Notes: a model not told the origin generated them from the letters alone. 64,000 nucleotides of DNA from Thermomicrobiales bacterium (GCA_020432165.1 JAGQGU010000004.1:99390-163389), one strand, 5' to 3'; positions 17,661 to 25,730 are shown, counted from the first letter of the stretch. Numbers and translations: made by a program.

Positions 17661-19145
17661 ATGACGACTGAGATGAACAATCACCCCCGGTTCCCTCTGG
17701 AACCGGGTAAGGTGACCGCCCCAACGTGGGTAAAAGACGCCGTTTTCTACCAGATTTTTTCGGATCGATTCGCGAAATCTGCACGCGTCAACAAGCCAGC
17801 GGGTCTTGAGGATTGGGATACCGATCCCACCACTTTCGGCTATAAGGGTGGTGACCTTCTCGGAGTGGCAGAACATCTGGACTACATTCAGGAACTTGGT
17901 ATCAATGCGCTCTACCTGAATCCGATCTTTCAGAGTGCCAGCAATCACCGCTATCACACCCACGATTACTTCCGCATCGATCCTCTCTTGGGAGGAGATG
18001 CCGCCTTCGATGAGATGTTGGCGGCTTGTCATGAGCGCGGTATTCGCGTGGTGCTGGATGGCGTGTTCAATCACGCCAGTCGTGGTTTTTTTCAGTTCAA
18101 CGATGTGCTGGAGAATGGTGAATCGTCACCGTGGCGCGACTGGTTTGTCTTCGAGAAGTTCCCGCCAAACGCCTATGATCACGGCAAAAAGCCCGAATAT
18201 CAGGCGTGGTACGGCCTGCATGCGCTTCCGAAGTTCAATACCGACAATCCGGAAGTGCGCGAATTTATCATGCAAGTCGGCGAATATTGGCTGCGCAAAG
18301 GAATAGATGGCTGGCGTCTGGATGTGCCGCATGAGATCACCACACCGGGTTTCTGGGAGGAGTTCCGGATACGGTGTCGTACGATCAATCCCGAATGCTA
18401 TATCACTGGTGAGATCTGGGATCCTGCACCCGAGTTTCTGCGTGGCGATCAGTTCGACTCGGTCATGAACTATGTCTTCACTGAAGCTGTGCTGGGGTTC
18501 GTGGGTCGTGGTCACATCGTGAAAGAACACCAGGAAGATCGTGGCTACAATCCGTGGCCAGGTTTCACCGGCAAGGAGTATGCCGATCGTATTGACAAGC
18601 TCCTGGCACTCTACGACTGGAATGTAACGAACGCCCAGATGAATTTGCTGGACTCGCACGACACACCGCGGGCATTAACGCTGATGAGCGATGATGTGCG
18701 CAGCCTGGAACTTGGCTATTTGCTGCTCCTCACCTACCCAGGCGCTCCCAGCATCTACTATGGCTCCGAGATCGGCGTTGATGGTGGTATGCCGGATAAA
18801 TGGGCCCGACGAACGATGCCCTGGAGCAAACCGGATACATGGAACACCTACCTACTGAGTAATGTGAAGAGCCTGGTGTCCCTTCGTCATGCGCATCCCG
18901 CGTTGCGAGATGGCGATTATCAGGGCCTCTGGGCTTCGGCAATGAGCTACGCCTTCCTTCGATCTCACCATGACGGTACATATATCATCGCCGTCAATAC
19001 TGGGGCCGAGCGTGATACCGCTCCACTTGCGGTCCAACAGGCGACCGAACTCCTCTTTGCCATTGGTGATGCCGAGATGACTACCTCGGGTGAACTCGCG
19101 CTCGGAGCGCAGTCCGCTGGTATCTGGAAGGTGATGAATGGATAG
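17661..19145 (+). CDS. GH13 glycoside hydrolase (neopullulanase/alpha-glucosidase-like), cytoplasmic
   Basis: A 494-residue alpha-amylase-family enzyme with no signal peptide and no N-terminal carbohydrate module. Region I is VVLDGVFNH; region II GWRLDVPHE with nucleophile Asp221; region III ITGEIWD with acid/base Glu251; region IV LLDSHDTPR with Asp334. It starts WVKDAVFYQIFSDRFAKS, as in neopullulanase and cyclomaltodextrinase. ATG at 17661 lies 18 bases after the permease stop; an in-frame ATG 132 bases upstream falls inside that permease gene. It probably hydrolyses imported maltodextrins inside the cell. Confidence 0.9.
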   Translation: MTTEMNNHPRFPLEPGKVTAPTWVKDAVFYQIFSDRFAKSARVNKPAGLEDWDTDPTTFGYKGGDLLGVAEHLDYIQELGINALYLNPIFQSASNHRYHTHDYFRIDPLLGGDAAFDEMLAACHERGIRVVLDGVFNHASRGFFQFNDVLENGESSPWRDWFVFEKFPPNAYDHGKKPEYQAWYGLHALPKFNTDNPEVREFIMQVGEYWLRKGIDGWRLDVPHEITTPGFWEEFRIRCRTINPECYITGEIWDPAPEFLRGDQFDSVMNYVFTEAVLGFVGRGHIVKEHQEDRGYNPWPGFTGKEYADRIDKLLALYDWNVTNAQMNLLDSHDTPRALTLMSDDVRSLELGYLLLLTYPGAPSIYYGSEIGVDGGMPDKWARRTMPWSKPDTWNTYLLSNVKSLVSLRHAHPALRDGDYQGLWASAMSYAFLRSHHDGTYIIAVNTGAERDTAPLAVQQATELLFAIGDAEMTTSGELALGAQSAGIWKVMNG

Positions 19146-20916
19146 CAGGGTCACCGGCGACTTTATCTTCGGCACACTCGGCACGGACGAACTCCGTCTC
19201 GCGCATGAGAAAGGTCGGCTACGACATCTCTGGCATGGATCGCGAGTCTCTCCTCCAGATCCGCGGCCGGGCGACGAGGTTACCTTTACCGTCACGGTTG
19301 GTGTCCAACTGAGTGTGTCATCGATTGAGATACTGTTGACGCGTAATGGTTCTCGTCCAACAGAATTGGCTGAAAGCGTCGCCTGCAAGCGGCAATCGGT
19401 GGAATGGAGCACGATCGCCTGGGGATATGTGGAAACCTGGACTGCCACGATGCCTGCCGAGCAGGAGGAACTGTGGCGATACCAGATCAGGGCTATCACA
19501 CCAAATGGAAAAACGATCTGGGCTGATGTGCACGAGTTCACCGGTGAACCGGGTCTCTTTGCCCTCTCTATAGATACTGCGAGGGAACCTTCCTGGCTTG
19601 GCAATGCAGTCATCTATCAGGTCTTTGTCGATCGTTTCGCTCGCGATCATGGCCAAATGTTCGAACTACAACCCACGCTGAACGACATTTGGGGCGGTAC
19701 ACTACGGGGCGTGATAGAGCATTTGGACTATATCCAGCAGCTCGGCGCGAATGCCATCTGGCTTTCACCCATCTTCCCCTCCCCGACGCATCATGGTTAC
19801 GATATCACGGACTACATGGCCATTGAGCCGCGACTGGGAAGTATCGAGGATTTCGATGAGCTGGTTGCGGCGGCACATGCGCGCGGCATCCGTATCATCC
19901 TCGATTTTGTGGCCAGCCACTGCTCGAATCTCCACCCGGTCTTTCAGCGTGCACTCACAGACCCTCAGGCATCGGAGCGTGACTACTTCATCTTCAATAA
20001 AGATGGCTCCTACGAGAGTTTCTTCGGCGTCGAATCAATGCCGCGTATCAATGGCGATAGCGAGCCAGCATTGGATTGGTTGCTGGAGGCAACCGATTTC
20101 TGGCTGGATCGGGGTGTGGATGGCTTCCGTCTCGATTATGCGATCGGCCAGAGCTTACAGTTCTGGACTCTGTTCAAGCTTCACGTGCAGCAGCGGAACC
20201 CGCAATTCGCACTGATAGCGGAAGCGGTTGATAGTGCCGAGACTCTCCGATCCTATCGCGGACGACTGGATGGTGTGCTCGACTTTCTCTTTCTGGAGAA
20301 GGTGCGGTCATTCATTGGCTTTGAGGAATCGAGCGCGGCCGAGTTCTGGAGATTTTGCGATCGTCACATGCAATGGTTTACCGACGGACCTCGTCCGGTA
20401 ACCTTCCTCGATAACCATGATATGAATCGACTCCTCTGGATCGTGCAGGGTGATACCCGCAAGCTCAAGATCGCCGCGCTGGTGCAGTTCACTCTCCCCT
20501 CGCCTGCTGTTATCTACTACGGTACCGAGGTTGGTCTCAGCCAATGGCATGATCTCGAGTTTCCCGATGGTTCGCGACGAATGGAAGAGAGTCGCACACC
20601 AATGTTGTGGGGTGCTGATCAGGACCGGGATCTGCTGGATTTCTACCGATCCCTTCTTTTCTGGCGAAAGAAGTTCAGCATCGATCAACTCGAGGCAAGG
20701 TTGGTTCACGCGGGTGATGATGGCACACTTGTCTACACGATCGGTCCGTGGCTGGTTGTGATCAACCGTGGTGGTGAGCCTGCCGATATCGCCCTGGACG
20801 AGCCTGGATCGATATGGCTTGCTCTCGGAACGGATCGAGACGTGCAACTACAGGGCAATCTGATTTCGCTGCCTCCATACAGCGGGGCAATACTTGCCAA
20901 TCAACTTGCCCGTTAG
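19138..20916 (+). CDS. GH13 glycoside hydrolase with N-terminal beta-sandwich module
   Basis: A 592-residue enzyme. The first ~140 residues (GTLGTDELRLAHEKGRLRHL, then GDEVTFTVTV) resemble an N-terminal starch-related immunoglobulin-like module; the barrel begins WLGNAVIYQVFVDRFARDHG. Region I IILDFVASH, II GFRLDYAIG with Asp333, III LIAEAVD with Glu362, IV FLDNHDMNR with Asp428. It overlaps the preceding GH13 gene by 8 bases, so the pair is translationally linked and probably complementary in maltodextrin breakdown: one modular, one not. The exact specificity is not readable. Confidence 0.88.
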   Translation: MDSRVTGDFIFGTLGTDELRLAHEKGRLRHLWHGSRVSPPDPRPGDEVTFTVTVGVQLSVSSIEILLTRNGSRPTELAESVACKRQSVEWSTIAWGYVETWTATMPAEQEELWRYQIRAITPNGKTIWADVHEFTGEPGLFALSIDTAREPSWLGNAVIYQVFVDRFARDHGQMFELQPTLNDIWGGTLRGVIEHLDYIQQLGANAIWLSPIFPSPTHHGYDITDYMAIEPRLGSIEDFDELVAAAHARGIRIILDFVASHCSNLHPVFQRALTDPQASERDYFIFNKDGSYESFFGVESMPRINGDSEPALDWLLEATDFWLDRGVDGFRLDYAIGQSLQFWTLFKLHVQQRNPQFALIAEAVDSAETLRSYRGRLDGVLDFLFLEKVRSFIGFEESSAAEFWRFCDRHMQWFTDGPRPVTFLDNHDMNRLLWIVQGDTRKLKIAALVQFTLPSPAVIYYGTEVGLSQWHDLEFPDGSRRMEESRTPMLWGADQDRDLLDFYRSLLFWRKKFSIDQLEARLVHAGDDGTLVYTIGPWLVVINRGGEPADIALDEPGSIWLALGTDRDVQLQGNLISLPPYSGAILANQLAR

Positions 20917-20925
20917 GACAGATCT

Positions 20926-21726
20926 GTGAAATCCGCCAGCGTCTACATTTGGTCAAACTCGGATATCGGTGATTCCGGGCTGGAGTCGCTCAGACCGTTG
21001 CTTGCGCACATGAGTGGCCACGTCGCCATTCTGCCGAGCAATATGGAGCATGACGATGCCAGAGCTCAGGGCGTTGCCGGGATGCTTCCAGACGACGCTA
21101 CGGCGCACATCAAGGTGCCGATGACCGGAACAGCCGCGCGTCGTGCTTTTCTCACGCCGAGTGTCCTCGGACACTGGATTGACCGACCGGTGCTCGCCGC
21201 GGACGCTACCATGAGTGCGGTTACACTGCCGCAGGATATCGCCCAGGCAAGCCATCGCATTGTGGTGCTAACCGTGGATGAATGGTATCGCCCCGGACCG
21301 TTTATCCTGGATCTGCCAGCGCGATTCATTCACCCACGGCAACGTATGCGCCTGTTGGCGAGCAGTGAGCGTGGGGCCGTGGCGGCCGAAGTGGCAAGCG
21401 CATTCGTCTACGATCTCTGCGTGATCGTTCATATTGACGTTGATGAAGGCCGACAGATGGTGATCGCGACGACGGATGCCATTGCGGCCGAGCTTATGGC
21501 TCTGGCACTAAGTGAGCTTGCTACGGGTGTTCCGCGCGGGTTTACCGGTCCGTGGGAGGATCTTGTCGTGCAGCGAGCGACCGAGCTTGAGTTGGGCGTT
21601 GTATTACCACAACAAATCAGGCTCATCGTTGGCGGTGCCGCTGCCAATGACCCCTGGAGCATGGGCATGATAGAGCATGTACGAATGCGGTTGGGCATAC
21701 CCAAACACATTGCCAATCTTCCGTAA
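20926..21726 (+). CDS. Uncharacterised 266-residue protein of the sugar operon
   Basis: Not recognised. It starts GTG at 20926, 9 bases after the GH13 stop, so it belongs to the operon. Predicted mixed alpha/beta without signal peptide or membrane helices. Visible segments: SVYIWSNSDIGDSGLESL at the N-terminus, WYRPGPFILDLPARFIHP in the middle, VYDLCVIVHIDVDEGRQMVI, and a C-terminal QQIRLIVGGAAANDPWSMGM. No nucleotide loop or metal motif stands out. The position suggests a regulatory or assembly role in sugar uptake, but this is guesswork from context. Confidence 0.7.
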   Translation: MKSASVYIWSNSDIGDSGLESLRPLLAHMSGHVAILPSNMEHDDARAQGVAGMLPDDATAHIKVPMTGTAARRAFLTPSVLGHWIDRPVLAADATMSAVTLPQDIAQASHRIVVLTVDEWYRPGPFILDLPARFIHPRQRMRLLASSERGAVAAEVASAFVYDLCVIVHIDVDEGRQMVIATTDAIAAELMALALSELATGVPRGFTGPWEDLVVQRATELELGVVLPQQIRLIVGGAAANDPWSMGMIEHVRMRLGIPKHIANLP

Positions 21727-21823
21727 GTGCCGCTATCATATGAGAAATGCGGTATACAGTTCTCACTGATGAGTCTCGTACCCTGACCTGGATGCTTCCG
21801 TCGTGACGAATGGGGACCTGACA

Positions 21824-21919
21824 ATGAAGAAGATATTCGATGCCATCCGCGAATGGCTGGAGCGTATCTCTCCCACTCCCAAACCCGTGCCTGTACGGGT
21901 GCCGGTTCGCAAGCGCTAA
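21824..21919 (+). CDS. Small ORF, 31 residues, helix plus Pro/Val/Arg tail
   Basis: ATG at 21824 opens a 31-codon frame ending TAA at 21917-21919, seven bases before the phospholipase D-like gene. The product begins MKKIFDAIREWLERI, an amphipathic helix, and ends in a proline-rich basic tail, KPVPVRVPVRKR. The regular alternation of the tail and the tight fit between genes argue for a real peptide; a weak GGGGAC leader is the only ribosome site. Function unknown; a membrane-surface or protein-binding peptide is possible. Confidence 0.45.
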   Translation: MKKIFDAIREWLERISPTPKPVPVRVPVRKR

Positions 21920-21925
21920 TATTTC

Positions 21926-22984
21926 GTGAAATTCAAACCACTTTGGTTGCTACTCGGTGTTGTGTTGATCGTAGCAACCACGGTGGCTGTGCAATTTCTT
22001 CCCCTCCGGTTATCACGTGACGAGCGTTGTGTCCGAAACCTTTCCACGACAACTGCAGTCACCTCCGTATTCGTTCAGCCGGACGATGGGTACGCTCCAG
22101 TGCTCAATGAGATCACGAACGCTCGTTGCACGATCGACATCAACATGTATTTGCTTTCGGACGATGTCATCATTGGGGCACTGGCTGATGCGGAAGAGCG
22201 CGGCGTCGATGTTCGCGTCATCCTGGAGCGCAATCCCTTCAATACCTATGGCAGCCAGAACGATGTCTTCGTACAACTCGAAGGACTAGGCGCCGAGGTG
22301 ATCTGGTCGTCTGGGCAGTTTCAGTACAGCCACGCCAAGTATATGATCGTCGACAATCAGGTACTGGTGGTCACCAATCAGAATTTTACGGGTGCGGGAT
22401 TCAACAGCAATCGGGAATTCGGTATTGTCACGACCGATCCTGCTTTCGTTGCGCAGGCAAATGCTGTCTTTCTGGCCGATTGGCTGCGGGAGGATGCTGT
22501 GGTCGGGATAACTAGTCTGATCGTGAGCCCGGTCAATGCACGGGCACGTATCATCGAGCTTATCAACGGTGCTGAGGAGAGCGTTTGGCTCTACGCGGAG
22601 GTTCTACGAGACGAGCAGTTTACACAGGCTCTGGACGATGCTGCTGATCGTGGGGTTGATGTGCGCGTGATCGTCAATCCATCCACGGATGATGAGGATG
22701 TCCCCTACTTTCTGGATGCCTTTGATCATGGTGTTCAGATTCGGGTGCAGGAGAAGCCGTATGTACACGCCAAGCTCATCATCGTCGATGGAACGAAGGC
22801 GCTCGTCGGCTCGCAAAACTATAGTTACACCTCGCTCGATCGGAATCGGGAGATTGGGATGATCGTTGACGACGCCGATTCGATCACGAGGCTGACGGAT
22901 GTTTATCTTTCCGATTGGGTGCGGGCATATCCAGTTGATTCCGTCGCGATTTCCTGTATAGGTTCAGAGACATATGACCCCTGA
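21926..22984 (+). CDS. Phospholipase D-like protein, C-terminus rewritten by IS insertion
   Basis: A 352-residue protein with an N-terminal membrane anchor (LWLLLGVVLIVATTVAVQFL minus ends) and two HKD domains: YSHAKYMIVD followed by NQNFTGAGFNSNREFG, and YVHAKLIIVD followed by SQNYSYTSLDRNREIG. Both HxKx4D motifs are intact, so phosphodiesterase activity on the outer face is plausible. GTG start at 21926. The insertion sequence begins at 22955, inside the gene; the last nine residues (CIGSETYDP) and the stop codon come from the element. Both catalytic domains lie upstream and are untouched. Reading across the restored empty site gives a 361-residue frame. Confidence 0.85.
   Translation: MKFKPLWLLLGVVLIVATTVAVQFLPLRLSRDERCVRNLSTTTAVTSVFVQPDDGYAPVLNEITNARCTIDINMYLLSDDVIIGALADAEERGVDVRVILERNPFNTYGSQNDVFVQLEGLGAEVIWSSGQFQYSHAKYMIVDNQVLVVTNQNFTGAGFNSNREFGIVTTDPAFVAQANAVFLADWLREDAVVGITSLIVSPVNARARIIELINGAEESVWLYAEVLRDEQFTQALDDAADRGVDVRVIVNPSTDDEDVPYFLDAFDHGVQIRVQEKPYVHAKLIIVDGTKALVGSQNYSYTSLDRNREIGMIVDDADSITRLTDVYLSDWVRAYPVDSVAISCIGSETYDP
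22950..22954. repeat. Target-site duplication, left copy (TTTCC)
   Basis: TTTCC immediately precedes the left end of the insertion sequence and is repeated directly after its right end. Confidence 0.8.
22955..22983. repeat. Left terminal inverted repeat of the IS
   Basis: Imperfect repeat with two matching blocks, TGTATAGGTTCAG and ATGACCCCTG, separated by six bases here and five in the right copy. Confidence 0.82.
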
Positions 22985-23058
22985 GGTGGGCAGCAAAAGA
23001 GGTGGCCATTCTCGTACGATGAGTGTGTTGCATTCACGTAGGAGAAAAGGACACCTCT

Positions 23059-24075
23059 ATGCGCAAGTTTATCAGGACAAGCGGGTATCGGACCCACATG
23101 GCGGTTCCCAAGTGGATGCAGCGGGTGACAACCGCACTCCCACCGAGGTTTTCCGATGAAGGCCGGATGCGGCTGCACTGGGTCGATTTCTCCCACCAGC
23201 AGGGGGTGACCATGGCCGCCGCGGCGGCCATGGTCAGCGAGCGCACGATCAAGCGGTGGCGGCAGGCGCTGCGGCTGCACGGACTCCAGGGACTGGAACC
23301 CACATCTCGGGCACCGAAGCGGCATCGTGGCCCGCAGTGGACACCATCTGACGTTGAGGCGGTTCGGGTCGCGCGCAACAGTGAAGAGGGGCGTGGCAAG
23401 AGCAAGATCATCATTCAGGATCTGGTGGCCGCAACCGGACGCATCCTGTCGGTCTCAACTGTTGGTCGTATTCTGGCGTACCTGAAACACCGGAGACGCA
23501 TCCGGGAGCCCCACCGGATCGTGACGCGCCAGGTTCGGAATCCGCGCCCACACGGTATCCGTCGCCCGAAAGGCACACCACCGCCTACCCAGCCCGGTGA
23601 TCTGATCCAGATCGATACCGTCCATCTCCGTCCGCTCCCGGGGGTGGAACTCCGCCAGTTCTCGGCCATCGATGTTGTCACCCGCATCACGGTGACCGAT
23701 GTTCGAACCACCGCCACTGCCCGGACGGCACGAGATCACCTCATCTTCCTGATCGAGAGTCTGCCCTTCCCGGTACGGACGATTCAGGTCGATGGGGGAT
23801 CGGAGTTCATGGGTGAGTTTGAAGCTGCCTGTCAGGCGCGTGGGATTATCCTGCACGTGCTCCCACCACGGTCACCCAAGCTCAATGGTCGGGTGGAGCG
23901 CTTCAATCGCACGACGCGAGAGGAGTTTTGGGCGTGGTATGAGGGGACAACCGACCTCCCCACAGTTCGGAAGGCCCTCCATCGCTGGACCAGCCGCTAC
24001 AATGCCATCAGGAAGCACGCATCGCTCGGCTATGTTACCCCGCTCGATTTCCTGCGATCCCTCCAGGGGTCATAA
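23059..24075 (+). CDS. IS481-family DDE transposase
   Basis: A 338-residue transposase. An N-terminal helix-turn-helix (TMAAAAAMVSERTIKRWRQA) is followed by a second DNA-binding helix region, then an rve/integrase core: first aspartate in GDLIQIDTVHL, second in TIQVDGGSEFMGEF, and glutamate in LNGRVERFNRTTREEF, 35 residues after the second aspartate as expected for DDE. The C-terminus YNAIRKHASLGYVTPLDFL is the common IS3/IS481 ending. ATG at 23059 follows GGAGAAAAGGA. The frame is uninterrupted, so the element may be active. Confidence 0.93.
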   Translation: MRKFIRTSGYRTHMAVPKWMQRVTTALPPRFSDEGRMRLHWVDFSHQQGVTMAAAAAMVSERTIKRWRQALRLHGLQGLEPTSRAPKRHRGPQWTPSDVEAVRVARNSEEGRGKSKIIIQDLVAATGRILSVSTVGRILAYLKHRRRIREPHRIVTRQVRNPRPHGIRRPKGTPPPTQPGDLIQIDTVHLRPLPGVELRQFSAIDVVTRITVTDVRTTATARTARDHLIFLIESLPFPVRTIQVDGGSEFMGEFEAACQARGIILHVLPPRSPKLNGRVERFNRTTREEFWAWYEGTTDLPTVRKALHRWTSRYNAIRKHASLGYVTPLDFLRSLQGS

Positions 24076-24091
24076 GTGCTGAACCTCTACA
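24064..24091. repeat. Right terminal inverted repeat of the IS
   Basis: Complement of the left end: CAGGGGTCAT at 24064-24073 and CTGAACCTCTACA at 24079-24091. Confidence 0.82.
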
Positions 24092-24096
24092 TTTCC
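24092..24096. repeat. Target-site duplication, right copy (TTTCC)
   Basis: Direct repeat of 22950-22954; the tRNA-Gln -35 hexamer begins at the very next base. Confidence 0.8.
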
Positions 24097-24125
24097 TTGA
24101 CGCATCGGGTGGTGATTGGTAGTAT
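24097..24125 (+). promoter_or_regulatory. Promoter of tRNA-Gln
   Basis: TTGACG (24097-24102), a 17-base spacer, and TAGTAT (24120-24125). Initiation would fall a few bases before the tRNA at 24139. The IS target duplication abuts the -35, so the element left the core promoter whole but replaced everything upstream. Confidence 0.6.
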
Positions 24126-24138
24126 TGCCTCTGGCCGA

Positions 24139-24212
<74 letters not shown>

Positions 24213-24227
24213 CGATAAACTAGCAGG

Positions 24228-24251
24228 AAGCCGCCCGAGGGCGGCTTTCTT
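24228..24251 (+). terminator. Terminator after tRNA-Gln
   Basis: AAGCCGCC pairs with GGCGGCTT around CGAG, then TCTT. The minus strand also ends in a short T-rich tail, so it may serve the tRNA-Gly transcript too. Confidence 0.8.
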
Positions 24252-24275
24252 GTACCTTGGTCAAGGTTGACGAAT

Positions 24276-24310
24276 CTATGACATTCTGTCTTCCAGGCAG
24301 AATGTCATAG
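24276..24310. repeat. Perfect 13-bp inverted repeat resembling the tRNA-Gly anticodon arm
   Basis: CTATGACATTCTG (24276-24288) pairs perfectly with CAGAATGTCATAG (24298-24310) around the 9-base loop TCTTCCAGG. Plus-strand bases 24285-24306 (TCTG T CTTCCA G GCAG and on through AATGTC) match the tRNA-Gly anticodon arm and variable region at all but two positions. No T-run follows on either strand, so it is not an evident terminator. It may be a duplicated tRNA fragment. Confidence 0.7.
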
Positions 24311-24397
24311 AAAGAGCGATTCAAGGGCTGCTGGCAAAAGCCAGATCACCCATCACTAGATCAAATGGGGTGCTGCAAATCGTTGATTTGGTGGGCT

Positions 24398-24473
24398 TGG
24401 AGCGGGAGACGGGACTCGAACCCGCGACATTCTGCTTGGAAGGCAGACTCTCTACCAACTGAGATACTCCCGC
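24398..24473 (-). tRNA. tRNA-Gly (TCC)
   Basis: A 76-base cloverleaf on the minus strand: acceptor GCGGGAG with CTCCCGC, D stem TCTC/GAGA, anticodon stem TCTGC/GCAGA around CTTCCAA giving TCC (codon GGA), T arm GCGGG TTCGAGT CCCGT, discriminator T and encoded CCA. Confidence 0.95.
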
Positions 24474-24488
24474 ATGGCAACGATGTGT

Positions 24489-24517
24489 ATTGTACGATAG
24501 TGCCCACATATCGACAA
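24489..24517 (-). promoter_or_regulatory. Promoter of tRNA-Gly
   Basis: On the minus strand TTGTCG (24517-24512), 17 bases, then TACAAT (24494-24489). Initiation would fall about 7-10 bases before the tRNA 5' end at 24473. Confidence 0.6.
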
Positions 24518-24536
24518 TCTGGCAAATATCGTTGCT

Positions 24537-25730
24537 TTAGGACCAGGCGTGCTGGATTTTTGCGGCGGCGTGTACGATCTGCTCCATTGTTTCGTCATCA
24601 CGTAACAGCAGCGTTTGCGGTATCCACACGGTGCTACGTGCTGCTGCTTCGGCCTGGGGAACCGGTGTAACGGCATCGTCTCCGAAGCGCGCTTTCACCA
24701 CGTCCCGAATCGCTTTCTGGTAGTTCAGCGGTTCGTAACCAGCGCTGCAGGCAACACCCTCGGCAGCAAAGGCATTCAGGAAATCACCTAGTCCCCTGCC
24801 ACCAAACTTGCCGGCATCATAACGGAACTGATAGAGATGCCAGGAGCAGGCCGTGGCACGGTTATCGATCTTGATTGGTGTCAGTCCCGGAATCTCACCT
24901 AACCCGGCAGTCAGGATCTCGGCACTTCTCTGTCGCCGCCGCATCTGCCCTGGCAAGCGCTCGAGCTGCGCGAGCAGGATCGCTCCCTGCCACTCGGTCA
25001 TACGGAAGTTGGTACCCGGAGTACTGTGCTCGAACAAACCTCCATCAGGATGGCGACCGCAATTGTGAATCGACCAGATGCGCTCGTAGAATGCCTGATC
25101 ATTGGTGATGACGATACCTCCCTCCCCTGCTGTGATGTTCTTGCTCTCCTGAAAGCTGAAGGCTCCACAGACACCGATCGATCCGACTGGTTGTCCATTC
25201 CAGGCCGATCCCCACGCTTGACAGGCATCTTCCAACACCGGAACGCCATATCGATTGCCGATTTCGATAATCGCATCGAGATCACACGGATTCCCGCCCA
25301 CATGCACCGGCACGATCGCTTTTGTCCGTGCGGTGAGGTCTTCTTCTACCTTGAATGGATCGATACAGTTGCTGGCAGCATCAATATCGACGAAGACTGG
25401 TTTGGCACCCACGGATATCGCCGCGGTGGCGGTCGCGATAAACGTATAGCTGGTGGTGATGATCTCATCGCCAGGTCCGATCCCAAGGGCTTGCAGCGCA
25501 GCCTCCAGTGCCAATGTCCCACTGGGGACACTCACGCCATATATTGCACCCTGGAAGGCTGAAAACCTCTGACTGAACTCCTGCACCATATCGCCACTGA
25601 GTTCGCTCCAATGGCCGCTGTGCAGCACCTTCAGGAGCAGTTCTTCCTCACGTTCGCCATGGATTGGCCATTCCACCGGACCGGATGTCACCGTGGGGTT
25701 GCCACCATCAATCACGATTCTTTCAGGCAT
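24537..25730 (-). CDS. DegT/DnrJ/EryC1/StrS-family PLP aminotransferase
   Basis: A 397-residue sugar aminotransferase-type enzyme. GVSVPSGTLALEAALQALGI is the cofactor-phosphate region, EDACQAWGSAWNGQPVGS the conserved aspartate segment, and FSFQESKNITAGEGG contains the lysine that would bind PLP. The family makes amino-deoxy sugars for surface polysaccharides or antibiotics, and some members make 3-amino-5-hydroxybenzoate. ATG at 25730 follows GAGGAGAAGACC; an ATG 24 bases upstream is less likely. It stands alone beside tRNA-Gly, so no pathway can be assigned. Confidence 0.88.
   Translation of the reverse strand: MPERIVIDGGNPTVTSGPVEWPIHGEREEELLLKVLHSGHWSELSGDMVQEFSQRFSAFQGAIYGVSVPSGTLALEAALQALGIGPGDEIITTSYTFIATATAAISVGAKPVFVDIDAASNCIDPFKVEEDLTARTKAIVPVHVGGNPCDLDAIIEIGNRYGVPVLEDACQAWGSAWNGQPVGSIGVCGAFSFQESKNITAGEGGIVITNDQAFYERIWSIHNCGRHPDGGLFEHSTPGTNFRMTEWQGAILLAQLERLPGQMRRRQRSAEILTAGLGEIPGLTPIKIDNRATACSWHLYQFRYDAGKFGGRGLGDFLNAFAAEGVACSAGYEPLNYQKAIRDVVKARFGDDAVTPVPQAEAAARSTVWIPQTLLLRDDETMEQIVHAAAKIQHAWS

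Larger units (their letters stand above)
22955..24091 (+). mobile_element. Complete IS481-type insertion sequence
   Basis: A 1137-bp element. Its ends are inverted repeats starting TGTA: left TGTATAGGTTCAG (22955-22967), right, read inward on the minus strand, TGTAGAGGTTCAG (24091-24079), 12 of 13 identical. A second block, ATGACCCCTG, is repeated at 22974-22983 and inverted at 24064-24073. It is flanked by TTTCC duplications. One intact DDE transposase fills it. TGT...ACA ends and a single rve-type ORF fit the IS481 family. It inserted into the 3' end of the phospholipase D-like gene, directly before the -35 hexamer of tRNA-Gln. No decay is visible, so insertion was probably recent. Confidence 0.88.

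Noticed and set aside
24321..24509. 62-codon minus-strand ORF
   Set aside because: Covers the whole tRNA-Gly gene.
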